Below, piece by piece: positions 1 through 11,736 of a stretch of DNA of 64,000 nucleotides (the first letter of the stretch is position 1; every line of letters starts with the position of its first letter). The notes below the pieces were generated by a model, which was given only the letters and a program-made list of their open reading frames with translations, ran no database searches and was not told the origin of the DNA. The stretch spans positions 744,001 through 808,000 of the forward strand of contig VJWN01000005.1 of NCBI GenBank assembly GCA_007644065.1, written 5' to 3'. Origin of the DNA: Margaritispora aquatica (Eukaryota; Ascomycota; Leotiomycetes; Helotiales; Discinellaceae). The position numbers were made by a program, and so were the translations under genes.

Positions 1-967
1 ACCTCAGGTCACCTACCCTACCGACTAGTCCTACCTGACCTACCTGGTCTACCTAGCCTGCCTACCAGCCAGGCCCGTAACGAACGAAAAAAAACACGAG
101 CTCCGTTGCCCGTCCGGCTTCGTCCTCGTCTCATTCCAATCCAAACTTCATTGTCAACAATTTCAATATTCAGACTCTCATTACCTGCTATTGTCATCAT
201 CGCCCTCGCCCTCGCCGTCGCCCATCCATCCCGTCAGAATTTATGACTTCTTCATGATTCTCTAAGTGGTGAGTCCTGCTTCTATTTTCCTACTTCGATG
301 TCTGCGGTTCCTGGAGAAATGGATGTACACACATGGCCACGGGGACTGGACAATTGGTCAATCTATATTTGGATCGCAACATCAACAGAACCACCAACCC
401 TTTCTTGCCATGACCGTCATCATCGAACTGGTTTTCCGAATATTCAGGACGAAGAAGTTGTGCTATGGGATAAGACGTCAGATATTTGGGGCCAGAATTG
501 CGATGCGCTTCAGCTTTGGATCTTCAACAAAATATCAACTGTACGCCGATCCCTTGCGTCAACTGAACTGAGGAAGTGCCTGGACCAGAGGATGATCGTA
601 AATTCTATGCAAGCCACCCTCTTTATAGCATTTGGACGACCCCGCCAGATCTAATTCACGGATGGCCGCAGACATTTATATCTTGAATGTTTGAAAAAGA
701 GAATAATTGCTAATTAATGTCCTCGGGGTCGCCACAGAAGACTGTTGACATTCATTTCTTACCAACCAACCCTCGCTTTTGACGACCCATTTTCAACTTG
801 TGCCACATCACGAATACGACATACTACCTGTTTATATTAATTTTTCCCACGTTCTACGACTTTGCAGATTTGTGCCATTTGAGCCGACACCTTCGTTCTT
901 TTAATAACATCTGGTTTGAATGATCTAAAAGGGCGGATTTGTCCTTTCTAGACGATATTTATACTAT
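1..967. other. Upstream region of the first gene, no supported CDS
   Basis: No reading frame here looks like a real protein. The first 70 bases are a degenerate run of CCTACCTG/ACCTA-like pentamers. The rest is probably promoter and 5' leader of the gene starting at 968; a possible 5'-UTR intron donor (GTGAGT) lies near 269, but this is not certain. Confidence 0.5.
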
Positions 968-3863
968 ATGCCTGTCAAATTTCCGAAGGGTTTTGGTCGG
1001 CGGAAATCCACCGCAACCCCATTTGAAGATGGCTCGGAGGACCCGGTAGTGGAGAGTGGAAACTTCAAGGTTTTCGAAAGACCAGATGCAGCCAGCAAGT
1101 CCTTCGATGGGGCCCCGAAATTTGCTAAGTCGGCAACTTCACCTATACCTGCTCATGGCAGGTCGAAGACAGCACTGCTAGACAATGACAACATGTTTGA
1201 GAACGTGATGAAGAATCGGTATGTAAACATTGTGTTTTTTGCATCCAAATGAAAGTGCTTTATGCTGACCTTGAAAAGTGGCAGTGGTGCCTCAAATACA
1301 AACACTGCATCCACGACTGATAATTCTTCGCGACTGAGTGCTGCTTCAACAGCTCCATCTTCGACAGACATACCACACAGGGAGGACTGGAAATCGGGCA
1401 AGGAAAAATCGTTCGAGATTAATGTACCCGCAGTTCCCAAGTCAACCTCAGCATTCTCTCTTAAGAACGCTGGGCGGACGTTGTCCTGGGGACGGCACAA
1501 GCATCCCTCAATGTCGCCCAAGGAACCTAGAGAACCGAGCTCTCCGTTGGTCGACGAGCACTCCGGACGATCGAGAGCAGTGACAACATCCAGCAACAGT
1601 ACAGCTGTACCACCAAAACTGGATAGCAACGATGATTTTGGGTTGAGCTTGGGCGGAGACTTCGGTGAGATGTTTAAGAAATATGACAAACGCGGAAGCG
1701 TTGTTATGGATGCTGCAGCTAGTAGATCTATGTCAAACAGCCCTGTAAGCTTCAGCGGCATATTATTTGCATAAATTTTTAGTTGAAGCTAACATTGACC
1801 AGGAATTGATCTCAGCTGGTCTCAACAATCGACCATATCAATCCAGCAACCGATTGATGGCACCTTCGCCACTCAGCTTTGATAGAAATAAGGAAGTCGA
1901 GCCCTCACCGTATTCTTGGAGCAGCCAACATTCTCGAGAAGGCCTTATGTCAAGCGTCAGCCCACCCCCTTTTGCCGGGCGTGATACACCTCCACCTGCT
2001 GTGCCAAAGCATACCGCGACACGTACTACAGACGCCTCTCAATCATATGCCAGGCCAACATCAAGACCAGATAACGGATTGAGACGGAGCAGCGCGCTCT
2101 CGTCGAGAAGACAATCAACACTTGAGTATGGCGATGCAATAGACGAAGATGCTAGACTGCTACGAGAATCAATCAATGCTAGTCGGCAACTAGAATCTTC
2201 AAGCCAAAATAGTCGGGTTCGCGATAGCTGGGCTCTACCCTCGGACAAGATCAAGGAGGCGCCCACTTCGACATGGAGATACGCATCGACTGAGACGACA
2301 CCCAAGGCCCAAAAGGCTTCACCAATAATTCACGAAGACAATATGTTTGATACGTCATTCAGGAGCTCTGCCAATGTCGCACAAAGATATCAACAAAAGC
2401 CATTTTCCTCGAATACATACTCCTACGGCAGCACGCCAAAAGCACCAGTGAACAAGGTCATGACGCCAGCCCAATTTGAGAAGTACAAGCAGGATCAGGA
2501 ACGTCTGCGGAGTGTTGGTGGCCAATCCAAGGACGACCAAGAAGACGACGATGAGGAGATATACGATGATGATGAGGATGAGGCCGAAAAATCCAAGGCA
2601 GCTGCTAAGTTACGCCGCAAGCAGGAGGCACACATGGCTGTGTATAGGCAACAGATGATGAAAGTCACAGGAGAGACACCGGGGTCAAGGCCAAATGTTT
2701 TTGCTTCTCAAAGTAGTCCCAACCTGACTCTTGGTGGAAGCGGATCTGCCGAGGATCTCGAAGAGGATGAGGAGGTTCCTTTGGCTATCCTGCAAGCCCA
2801 TGGTTTCCCCAACAAAGGTAAGCAGCCAGTGATGCGGAGCATGGGTTCAAACCCAAACCTCCGTGCAGCTGGTTCGGCTACTGGTGGTGTCCTTCCACCA
2901 GGACATCTGCCAGTGTTTGCAAGGAATCTTCCTCAGGATCCGTATTATGGTGCCGGACTAGTCACACCTGCACATAGAGAATCTATGGCTTTCAATTCTG
3001 GAACCGCAGAGTCTGTCAATGGAGGCACATCACGAAATCTTCCTCCAGGAGGATTGGTCGGTGTTATAGCTTCTGAGGAAAGGTCTAGAGCTATGAGAAG
3101 AGGCAGTCCAAACCCAGACGGAACATACGGTCAAACACCCTCGAATGGATACAATGGTATGGGCATGCAGCCATCTGCTGGCAGTATGTATAATGGTATG
3201 GGTCCACCACAGATGCCAATGGGACCGATGGGCATGCCACCGATGATGGTAACTCCAGGTGATGCGGCACAGATCCAGATGTCACAGCAGATGTCTCAAT
3301 TCATGCAAATGCAGATGCAATTTATGCAGATGATGACAACAGGCCAAGGTCCGCAACAACCTGGCCACGTAGGACATGCTTCCATGAGCCAAGCTCCAAG
3401 ATCTGGTAGCGTTTATGGAGATCAAGGACTTCGCCCCGGCAGTAGCTCTCACCAACGTGCGATGACTATGCTCGAGCCAAATGCTGCTCCATGGATGCAC
3501 CAACCTGGTGGTCTATACACACCCTCGATCCACGTCCAAGGTCACGGATATGCACCATCAATTGCGCCCTCGGAGCGAAGCAACGTTGGTTTGCCAGGCC
3601 GGTACAGGCCGGTATCTCAAGCTCCACCTCAGAGCCGACCAACAACCATGTCCGGTGCATTGAACAATTGGGAGAAACAAAACGGGAATGCTACGATAAA
3701 GGCAGTAACCAAAACAGGAAATGTATCGGACGACGATGATGAAGACGGATGGGCCGAGATGGCTAAGAAGAGAGAGAAAAAGAAGTCGGTGTGGAAGATT
3801 AATAAAAAGGACAAGGACCCAAACTCAGGTGGGCTTCGGGACATCTTGAATTACGCGCAATGA
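968..3863 (+). CDS. Conserved fungal low-complexity protein, function unknown
   Basis: Three exons (968-1218, 1279-1744, 1803-3863) join in frame to a 925-residue protein. Intron 1 starts GTATGT and has branch CTGAC; intron 2 starts GTAAGC and has branch CTAAC. I recognise no enzymatic domain. The N-terminus is basic (PKGFGRRKS), the middle is rich in Ser, Thr and Pro, and an acidic stretch (DDQEDDDEEIYDDDEDE, about residue 483) is followed by a basic, probably helical segment (AAAKLRRKQEAHMAVYRQQ). Residues about 690-750 are very rich in Met, Gln, Pro and Gly. The C-terminus pairs a short acidic patch (DDDDEDGW, about residue 881) with a lysine-rich tail. This looks like a largely disordered scaffold or RNP-type protein, which is inference only. 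It is convergent with the lumazine synthase gene. Exon structure is well supported; function is not. Confidence 0.85.
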
Positions 3864-4427
3864 TGAGTTGAGTTACGTCTTGTTGGATAGTTGGCATTTG
3901 AAGATGAGCATTGTTGGCGAGCAAGTAGCGAAGCAAGGCAAGCAGATGGATACCATTTTGAGATGCACGAAGTTTGGCTGTTTGCTGTGTTAAGTGCGTG
4001 CGAGTTTGTGTGTGTGAGCGTTGAGCTGGGTACATAAGCATTGCAATGGGCGTTCAAAGAATGTGTTTTTTCGTGTTTTGTTTTTTTGCCTTGGGACTTC
4101 GATACTGGAGGTCCAGCGCGTCTCGATGGACGGATAGCATGATCTATCTGCATTAGGGGAGGATTGCAATGATGGAATATGTAGTAATATAATTCAGATA
4201 TTCGACCGCCTATCATATTTTGTGTGTGACAATTGCTGTCCTTTTTCCTATTATTGTGCTCATATCCATGTTTTCTTCCACGAACTGGCTCAACCACTTT
4301 GCGGAGAGAGAGCTTTTGTATCCATCTCATCATATCATAAGTGCATAACAAGCCACCCAGCGTGAACCCAGCTCACCCCATCGTCTCCTATCAACGTCCT
4401 CACCACCACTAAGACCACCATCTCCCT
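3864..4427. other. Convergent intergenic region (two 3' ends)
   Basis: Contains the 3' UTRs of the flanking convergent genes. It holds a short GT-rich run near 4008-4018. The minus-strand frame at 3851-4351 has no recognisable protein features and is rejected. Confidence 0.5.
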
Positions 4428-5327
<900 letters not shown>

Positions 5328-5739
5328 TTTGCTGTGCTGTGTTTGGATTGCTGAGATGGTGTTTGCTGAAGGGAGGGAGTGAGTGGGATACAACGCAATT
5401 GGAATGGAATGCAGTTGGATGAAGCTTTCTCGCTTTCTCCTGTTCCTGGTGGAGGGGTAGCTTGGGGGCCGTGCACGGCACCAGACAGGGGGAGCTTTGG
5501 CCTCGCCAGCTAGGTGGTGTGTTTGGGTAACGTCACAGGCTTACTGATCTAGGAACGAGAATTGAAGGGGGAAGGCTTTCTTTTCCTAATATTTGCATGC
5601 TGAGTTATCCCATCTGTTCCATGTATATTTGAAGTCTCAGCCCATCTTGTACTTTTACTACTTGGTTTGCAAGTCCGTCTAATTGATCACTAAATAAACG
5701 ACTCCATCCATTTGTTGGCCAAGAGAATTACCGATCGAT
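5328..5739. other. Divergent promoter region RIB4 / DUF3074 gene
   Basis: A 412-bp spacer between two divergent start codons. I see no clear TATA box or named operator. Several short open frames on both strands here overlap the first RIB4 exon and are shadows. Confidence 0.5.
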
Positions 5740-6705
5740 ATGACCGACTTTCTGGGTCCATGGGTGCGACTGGAGGGCATTTCAATCTCACAACTGCCAT
5801 CCGGAGGAGTAGGAGTTCCAACAGACTCACCCTCAGTACCGGTAAACGGGTCGCCATCTTTATCTGACGCGCCAGATCTCAAAACATTCGTCACAAATGT
5901 ACTCTTAGAAGCAATCCCGTTCATCGATGGCGTTGCGCCCAAATCTGGTGGCGCACCTACATGGAAAAGTAAAAGCTCGGCGAGGAAATACACCATCTCA
6001 GAAGCGCCGGTGCATAATTACGAATGGGTTGTCTCGGCAAAGGAGTTGACTCGACTGAAAGGAGTGAGCGCTGATAGGAAAGATGAGACTTGGGCTTGTA
6101 GGCGGAGCTGTCATAGGAATAAGGATGAGAAGGGTACGGCGAGCTGGCGCGAATTCGTGCATAACTTCAAGGAGCATCATGCTGAGTCTGAGAAGGCCTT
6201 TACTCCCGCTTGTATGAAAGCGCGGAAGGCGATGAGTTGGGATACGAGTGGACTTGAAGTGGAAGTTCATGGTGGGATGTGGAGAGATGTCCTTGTGAAT
6301 GTCGAGGAGATGACACATAGGATTGAGCCAAAACCACTCAAGAATAGGACGTTTCCTGTGGTTCAGGTTTCTGCTTCGTTGGCTGAGACAGACGAGTTCA
6401 TCGTGATTTCTATACCGCTTACTGATTTCGACAAATCGCCATATGCAGAGGATGCGAAGGACAAGAGTCTGGTGACGGCTTCTTACGCGGCTGTCGAGAG
6501 AGTGAGAATGCTTCCTAGTAATGGAGATGTGGAGTGGATCATGGCTACTGCTTCGGATGCCAAAGGGGTGCTACCGCAGTGGGTTCAGAATATGGCTGTT
6601 CCAGGCGCGATTTCGAAGGACGTCGAGCTTTTCATGACATGGATTGCAGGTGAAAGGTTAAAGGAGACGTCGGACGTTAGTTCGAAAATGAACTTGGGGC
6701 GCTGA
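5740..6705 (+). CDS. DUF3074 (START-like) domain protein
   Basis: Single-exon gene of 321 residues. The C-terminal two-thirds matches my recollection of the fungal DUF3074 family, a START/Bet v1-like fold expected to enclose a hydrophobic ligand. Visible family-like segments are EVHGGMWRDVLVNVEEM, FPVVQVSASLAETDEF, SYAAVERVRMLPSNGDVEW and a C-terminal helix DVELFMTWIAGERL. No signal peptide or membrane segment is seen, so a cytosolic protein is likely. Ligand and pathway are unknown. The start ATG lies just after a leader that contains no other in-frame ATG. Divergent from RIB4. Confidence 0.85.
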   Translation: MTDFLGPWVRLEGISISQLPSGGVGVPTDSPSVPVNGSPSLSDAPDLKTFVTNVLLEAIPFIDGVAPKSGGAPTWKSKSSARKYTISEAPVHNYEWVVSAKELTRLKGVSADRKDETWACRRSCHRNKDEKGTASWREFVHNFKEHHAESEKAFTPACMKARKAMSWDTSGLEVEVHGGMWRDVLVNVEEMTHRIEPKPLKNRTFPVVQVSASLAETDEFIVISIPLTDFDKSPYAEDAKDKSLVTASYAAVERVRMLPSNGDVEWIMATASDAKGVLPQWVQNMAVPGAISKDVELFMTWIAGERLKETSDVSSKMNLGR

Positions 6706-6964
6706 CCATCCTGTCGCATCGTTAACAAGTAATGGTATGAATGCTACCACAACGAGATTTTAAGATCGGCCTGTGATTTCCATGAAAGAGCTCGCTAAGG
6801 AAGATTTACCACCAGCTCATTCACACCAAGAAAACAGATTTATTATGTAGACAGGTAGATATCTGACTTCTTGGTGTGCAACATGAAAGAATCTTATAGC
6901 TTTTTCCATATGGGTCGTATGGTACATTCATTTCATTGTGTAAATTCTTCAGAATATGTTCACG

Positions 6965-7805
6965 CTAAGGTTCAGACCGTTTTGCCCATAGGTTGTGTAT
7001 CGCCATAGCGGTCCCTTCGAGGATGAGTTGATGCTCTGCTGCATGTACTCTCGTCTTTAGTTCGTCTAACGTTTCAGGAGTTCTGCACTCTATCTTCCTG
7101 ATCACAATAGGCTCTCCCTGGTCAACCTCGCTTATCACATAGTGTACTGTAAAAAACGCCAAAATTAGTCACAATATTCTAAAGCAAGTGTCTGCGCCAT
7201 AGCTTATCTGCCAAAAATGAGAAGCAAACTTACTCATAATGCCCGTGGTATCGTGGAGAAGTTTACCCTTGTGGTAATCATCATAGGCTCTCTCAATCGC
7301 ATTGATACCGTCGTCTAGGACCACAATCAGTATGTCCTTCGCCAATTCAACTCTTATTGCGCCAATTCAACTCTTATTGCACAGGCAACTCACACATTCC
7401 AGGCAAAGCAGGATGTAAATTGATAATGGGCACATTGCTCACAGCCAGCGGATCTAGGAATGCTGGTGCAAGAATATGCATCCACCCTGCGCAAATCACG
7501 ATGTCCGGCTTGTCTTCTAAGACAAGTTTTGCAAGATCGGCGTCGTATTTCTCTCGTGCGGCTTGCCTCACTTCCTGGTTCTTCTCGCCAGGTGCCAGGT
7601 ATTTTCCCTTAACCAGATTGTGGTACGCTGTTGGTATTGAGGCTGCTTTTGCTCGATTGAGGCCATTTGCCTGTTCTTTGTTTGAGATGACACGGATGAT
7701 TTGCAGATATGGCATTGTTGAAGTCGTCGCATCTATGAGAGCTTGGAGATTTGAGCCTTCTCCCGAGATCAGGACTGTCGCTCTGGTACGTGGTGGATCA
7801 GGCAT
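6965..7805 (-). CDS. ADE8: Phosphoribosylglycinamide formyltransferase (GAR transformylase)
   Basis: Transfers the formyl group of 10-formyl-THF to GAR in de novo purine synthesis. Three exons (7805-7394, 7314-7234, 7146-6965) give 224 residues. Motifs are VLISGEGSNLQALID (substrate phosphate loop), VICAGWMHIL, INLHPALPGMYDG, carrying the N-x-HP catalytic motif across the exon 1/2 junction, and HYVISEVDQGEPI with the conserved Asp. The junctions GM|YDGINAIERA and GIM|IHYV restore the family sequence exactly. The protein is mono-functional, as in yeast. The upstream in-frame ATG at 7877 would add 24 residues not seen in the family, so 7805 is preferred. Intron 1 contains a perfect 20-bp tandem duplication. 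Divergent from the THOC5-like gene, 357 bp away. Confidence 0.95.
7341..7380. repeat. Perfect 20-bp tandem duplication in an intron
   Basis: The 20-base unit at 7341-7360 (gccaattcaactcttattgc) is repeated identically at 7361-7380, inside the first intron of the GAR transformylase gene. The perfect identity suggests a recent slippage or duplication event. Confidence 0.98.
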
Positions 7806-8162
7806 TGTGAGGGAAAGTGGAGCTGTTATGGCTTGAGATTTGGCAGATTCGAAGATAGATAGTTGTGTTACGACCACAATTCATACAAATAAATCGTAGC
7901 AAGTTCGTAAAAGATTTCTCTTAGAAGTGACGCCAGACTGAGGTAAGAGATAGAATTGGTGATGGAGGGGTCAAATTATCAGAAAATATTTGGCGGGGTA
8001 TGGATTTTAGCCTTGGCCCTCTGGCCCGAAATGGAATAGTGCATAAAGCTTAATTCAGGTACTGTTTTAGGATCAGATTGGTCAACACCAACGCCTATTT
8101 ATTTACCTACTACCGTCTCAATCACCATACGAAGTTATTCCCACCCCGAACTTACTTACACC

Positions 8163-8910
8163 ATGACTGCCGAAAATATTGTAACGGACCCAGCTCTGCG
8201 CATGGCGCTAGAGACATCTGTTCAAACCCGTGAGCAGGCAATTGCTCTGCTCGACCTGGTCTCCAGCCATACACCGGGAGTTGCGCCATCCCAGGACTTC
8301 CAGATCCAGATATCAAAGCAGCAGAAACTCCTCATCACATACCTTGCACAGCTGCGAGGGCTACACCGTGATGCGCACGTCGACGCAAGAGAAACAAAAG
8401 CTACGACGGCAGAGGCTCGCCAGGAAAATGACAAGCTACATTTACAACTACAGAATTTGTACTACGAACAGCGACATTTGCAAGGCGAGATTACGGCATG
8501 CGATTCATACGAGTAAGGCGCATAAACGGATGCTTCATTATCTACTCATAGCTGACCCTCTTGCTAATAGACACAAATACGATAAGCTACCCTTAATACC
8601 CATCGAGCAATTCCTCGCAGATCGACCAGAGTTAGCAGATGCGGACGAGATCACGTTGACTATTGCACGTATCGATCATGAGCATGCCGAAAGATTGGCC
8701 TTGGAGGAGCAGAGGCAAGGTCTTCTGAAGAAGAAGCAGGGTCTCATTGCCGATAACAAGAAGAGGAAGGACGATCTTGCCAATCTGGACAAGGATCTGG
8801 AGAAATTCATCGATGTGAGTTTTTCTACGTTCGCTGTGATATGGAATACAACTAATTTGAATTTTAAGGCTGCTAAACCAATCCAAAAGACGTTCGAGAA
8901 AGTAGTCTGA
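8163..8910 (+). CDS. THO complex subunit THOC5-like (Fms-interacting protein family)
   Basis: Probable THO/TREX component acting in co-transcriptional mRNP assembly and nuclear export. Three exons (8163-8512, 8571-8814, 8869-8910) give 211 residues. The protein is almost entirely alpha-helical and coiled-coil. Family-type features are QNLYYEQRHLQGEI followed by HKYDKLPLIPIEQFL, an acidic loop, and a long charged helix ending AAKPIQKTF. Metazoan THOC5 is much longer; only its N-terminal coiled-coil half is present here, as is usual in filamentous fungi. Intron donors are GTAAGG and GTGAGT, and the E|HKYD junction is seamless. The final exon encodes only 13 residues. Assignment rests on pattern recall, moderately sure. 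Confidence 0.82.
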
Positions 8911-9885
8911 GTCGGATCATGAGAGTAGAGACATATTTGTCTTACGAGACTGACATTTACGACGCATTTAAAGCACAAAATGTTGCTAAGTGCGATAATG
9001 CTCGATTCCGACGTCTCTAGAGGTCAGCAACTTGGTAGCACATAAGCCCTGGGTGGTAACTATCACCATCTGACAGGTGTGGCAAGAAAGGCGATTGCCT
9101 CGTCCAAGCCAAGCAGAGATATCTAATGACGTCGATATAAGCTTCAACCATGAAGACCAGGTTCACTAGGAGAATGCATGCAGAAGATGATGTACGAAGT
9201 CCAGGACAGCGTTGCAATAATAACAGGCTGTAAATCAAACCATTTTGGAAATTTGTGCAATATCATCCACAGTGCGGTGTTCTTTCTCTACATGACTTCA
9301 ATTCATTTTCTTGGTTGCACAGGGCGACTGGCGCGTCAATTTGATAACAAACAATTCTCGTACCTATGTAACGCTTCAGAACCATGCAAGAAAACGGATA
9401 TATCCTGCGTAGTCGCAAGGCTGGGCCTCCTACCATATGCCTATCAGCTACATTATTACTTGACCTTCTTGTCTTTGTCATACTAGTATCGGACGGAACT
9501 GCTTGCCTAAACTCCTTCCTGTGCTATGAGGCTCTGCACGTCGCCGCCGTTCAGCTCGCACAACTCACAAGTCCAACAGTTCTCAAGAACTAGCTTTTAG
9601 TGTAGAAGTTCTTGTTCCTTATGGTCCTCCTCTATCTCACCTTCCAGTGGTGGCTAGCAACCTCGAGCACAAATCTACTGACAGACATGTTGTGTACCCA
9701 GCACTCTCAATCATTGATTTTCGAGGCTATGTCAATGGAGGCCCTGTCTTTCGTATGTTTGCTCACGCTACATCGTCAGTGTCTGTGAAACTTCCCCTCC
9801 ATTCTAATAGATATTAACAAAACATCCGGCCCCTCCTTATTGTATATCCATTCATCTTTGCTTTAAAATCTTCCGGTACTTCAAG
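8911..9885. other. Intergenic region, no supported gene
   Basis: About 1 kb with small open frames on both strands, none with a recognisable domain or coding-like composition. Probably the 3' end of the THOC5-like gene and the promoter of the cupredoxin-like gene. Confidence 0.5.
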
Positions 9886-11331
9886 ATGTTTCTACTCATT
9901 CTGGGATGCGTTCTTATCCTGGAATTGCAATTGGTTATTGGGCACAGTCATGGATCAACCAATGCAGCTGCAGCATCAACTATTAGCGTGACCGTGGGAT
10001 CAGTATGCTCCCCTTCAACATAGTGCTGTGAACAGTGTTGACTGGAGTCTTCTTATAGAGTGGGCATGTGTTCAAACCTGATGATATTACAGCTAGCATT
10101 GGGGACATCATCGGCGAGTATTACCTCGTGCTGTTTATTATATACTAAGTCTAATTCGGTCCAGAATTTAAATTCTATCCTCTCAACCACTCAGTTGCCA
10201 GGGCTCTTTTTGAGGATCCGTGCATTCCTATAGAATATCATGAGGGCCATGACGGTTTCTGGAGTGGCTTCTATCCCATGGTAGCCATTCCTTCTCAAGT
10301 AAGTTTGTTTAGTTATGATATGGATGCATGTCCTGCTAATAGCTCATGTAGCCCCCACTATACTGAGTTAGGGTCAACGATACTGAACCTATGTTCTTCT
10401 ACTGCAGCGCTCCCGGCTCTTGCTTTGGAGGCATGGTAGGAGTCATCAATGCCGTAAATATCTATCTCCCTTCGTAACTCTTATTATCGCTGATTTATTC
10501 AAGAACTCTACACATACACTTGCCATTCAAAGAGCAGCTGCCCGTAACGCTACCTTGATGCTTAGCCCAGGAGAGCCGATTCCAGCAGAGACCGCTAAAA
10601 GCATATCAATTCCAAGCAGCACAGCGACGCTATACTCAACATTCACACACACAACCGCATCCACAATCCAACACCCTGCGACGTCCTCTTCAAGTCCAAT
10701 TACAATCGCTTCCAACCGCAACAGCCTTGGAATTGGCGCTATAGTAGGCATCGCCATTGGCGGCTTCGCAGCCCTACTTCTCACATGCGCAATCATATAC
10801 CTCTGTGGGCGCCAACGCACTTTTAGCGAGATTCTCCACCGGCAACAACACCTACACGAGCAGGCAACTGTTCCGCCCCCGTATATTTCGAATCGAAGCA
10901 ACATGGCCATGGCCTCACCCAAGCCATACTTAGAGCAGGACCTCCACAACCCTAATATCAACAACCGTTTCTCCAACCAAACACACACAGACGACGGAGA
11001 GAGCTATCGCTCTCACTCACCGGGTATAGATAAGCATGGCAAGACGTTCATATCGCCCATGAGTTTTCACAACGGGCAGCAAAGCGTGCAAACTAACCAT
11101 GAACTAACGAGAGGTGGGAGCTCAGTTATATTGCCTAGTCCGGTGTCGCCGGTCATGTCGGTTCTTAATCCGTTGAGGTAAGCAATGAATACTATGATTG
11201 TTGTGTGATGCGATCGCTTGGCTGATGATAAGATATCTAGGTCGAGTGGGATGAATGGGAATGGACAGACGGAGCTACATGAATTGCCTGTTGATTTGGA
11301 GACGGAAGGTGGTCTTGGGGGATCTAAGTGA
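9886..11331 (+). CDS. Serine-rich cupredoxin-like membrane protein, possibly disrupted
   Basis: Six exons are deduced (9886-10002, 10059-10113, 10165-10298, 10352-10453, 10504-11177, 11241-11331), about 390 codons. A signal peptide (residues 1-19) leads into a cupredoxin domain with GHVFKPDDITASIGDIIEFKFYPLNHSVA, FEDPCIPIEY and RVNDTEPMFFYCSAPGSC, then GMVGVINA. The His, Cys and Met positions of a type-1 copper site are present, but the second His of the Cys loop is replaced (PGSC), so copper binding is doubtful. A Ser/Thr linker, a membrane helix (GAIVGIAIGGFAALLLTCAI, about residues 212-236) and a cytosolic tail follow. There are two oddities. Intron 2 needs a GC donor (10114) for the conserved frame. 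Exon 4, read in that frame, contains a TGA at 10364. Donor use at 10303 with an acceptor at 10367 would bypass the stop. Confidence 0.72.
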
Positions 11332-11736
11332 TTTTGTGATTTTGTTAGGGTGGAGTGTCGCTCATCTAAGGATCACAGGAGAGAAAGCGCGTTGAATATC
11401 GTATAAGTTAGATGTCGTCATGGATTTCGAGGTCCTGATTGTGCAATAGCACGGAGTAGGTTCGAATCTGTTGTACTTATGAATTTCAGTCTTCAAATTC
11501 TTCCAACTTGGTCTTCTTATTGCTTAAAATTTATAAGTGCATCATTGGCAACTGTGATCTGCACTTCCCTTCAATCTGAATCACTTTCCCTGTGCACGAT
11601 AAAATTAACTTGCTTGGCACTTACGAACGTATACAGACACAGATTTCAGAAGCGAAAGACGTATCAATTGAGTATTAAAAGAATATTTTGGTATTTATAA
11701 ACATTATCTACTACGGATCATCTCATAATCTCGTCA
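11332..11736. other. Convergent intergenic region
   Basis: Contains the 3' UTRs of the cupredoxin-like and mucin genes. The 73-residue frame at 11479-11700 has no support. Sequence is AT-rich and nothing else is evident. Confidence 0.5.

Noticed and set aside
298..654. 118-codon plus-strand open frame upstream of the first gene
   Set aside because: Two overlapping frames are open here, no domain is visible, and the stretch lies in the likely 5' leader of the next gene.
3851..4351. 166-codon minus-strand open frame
   Set aside because: Low-quality composition, no recognised motif, lies in the shared 3' flank of two convergent genes.
11455..11485. tRNA-like GGTTCGAATC box
   Set aside because: Flanking bases do not form a T-stem and there is no A-box or anticodon arm.
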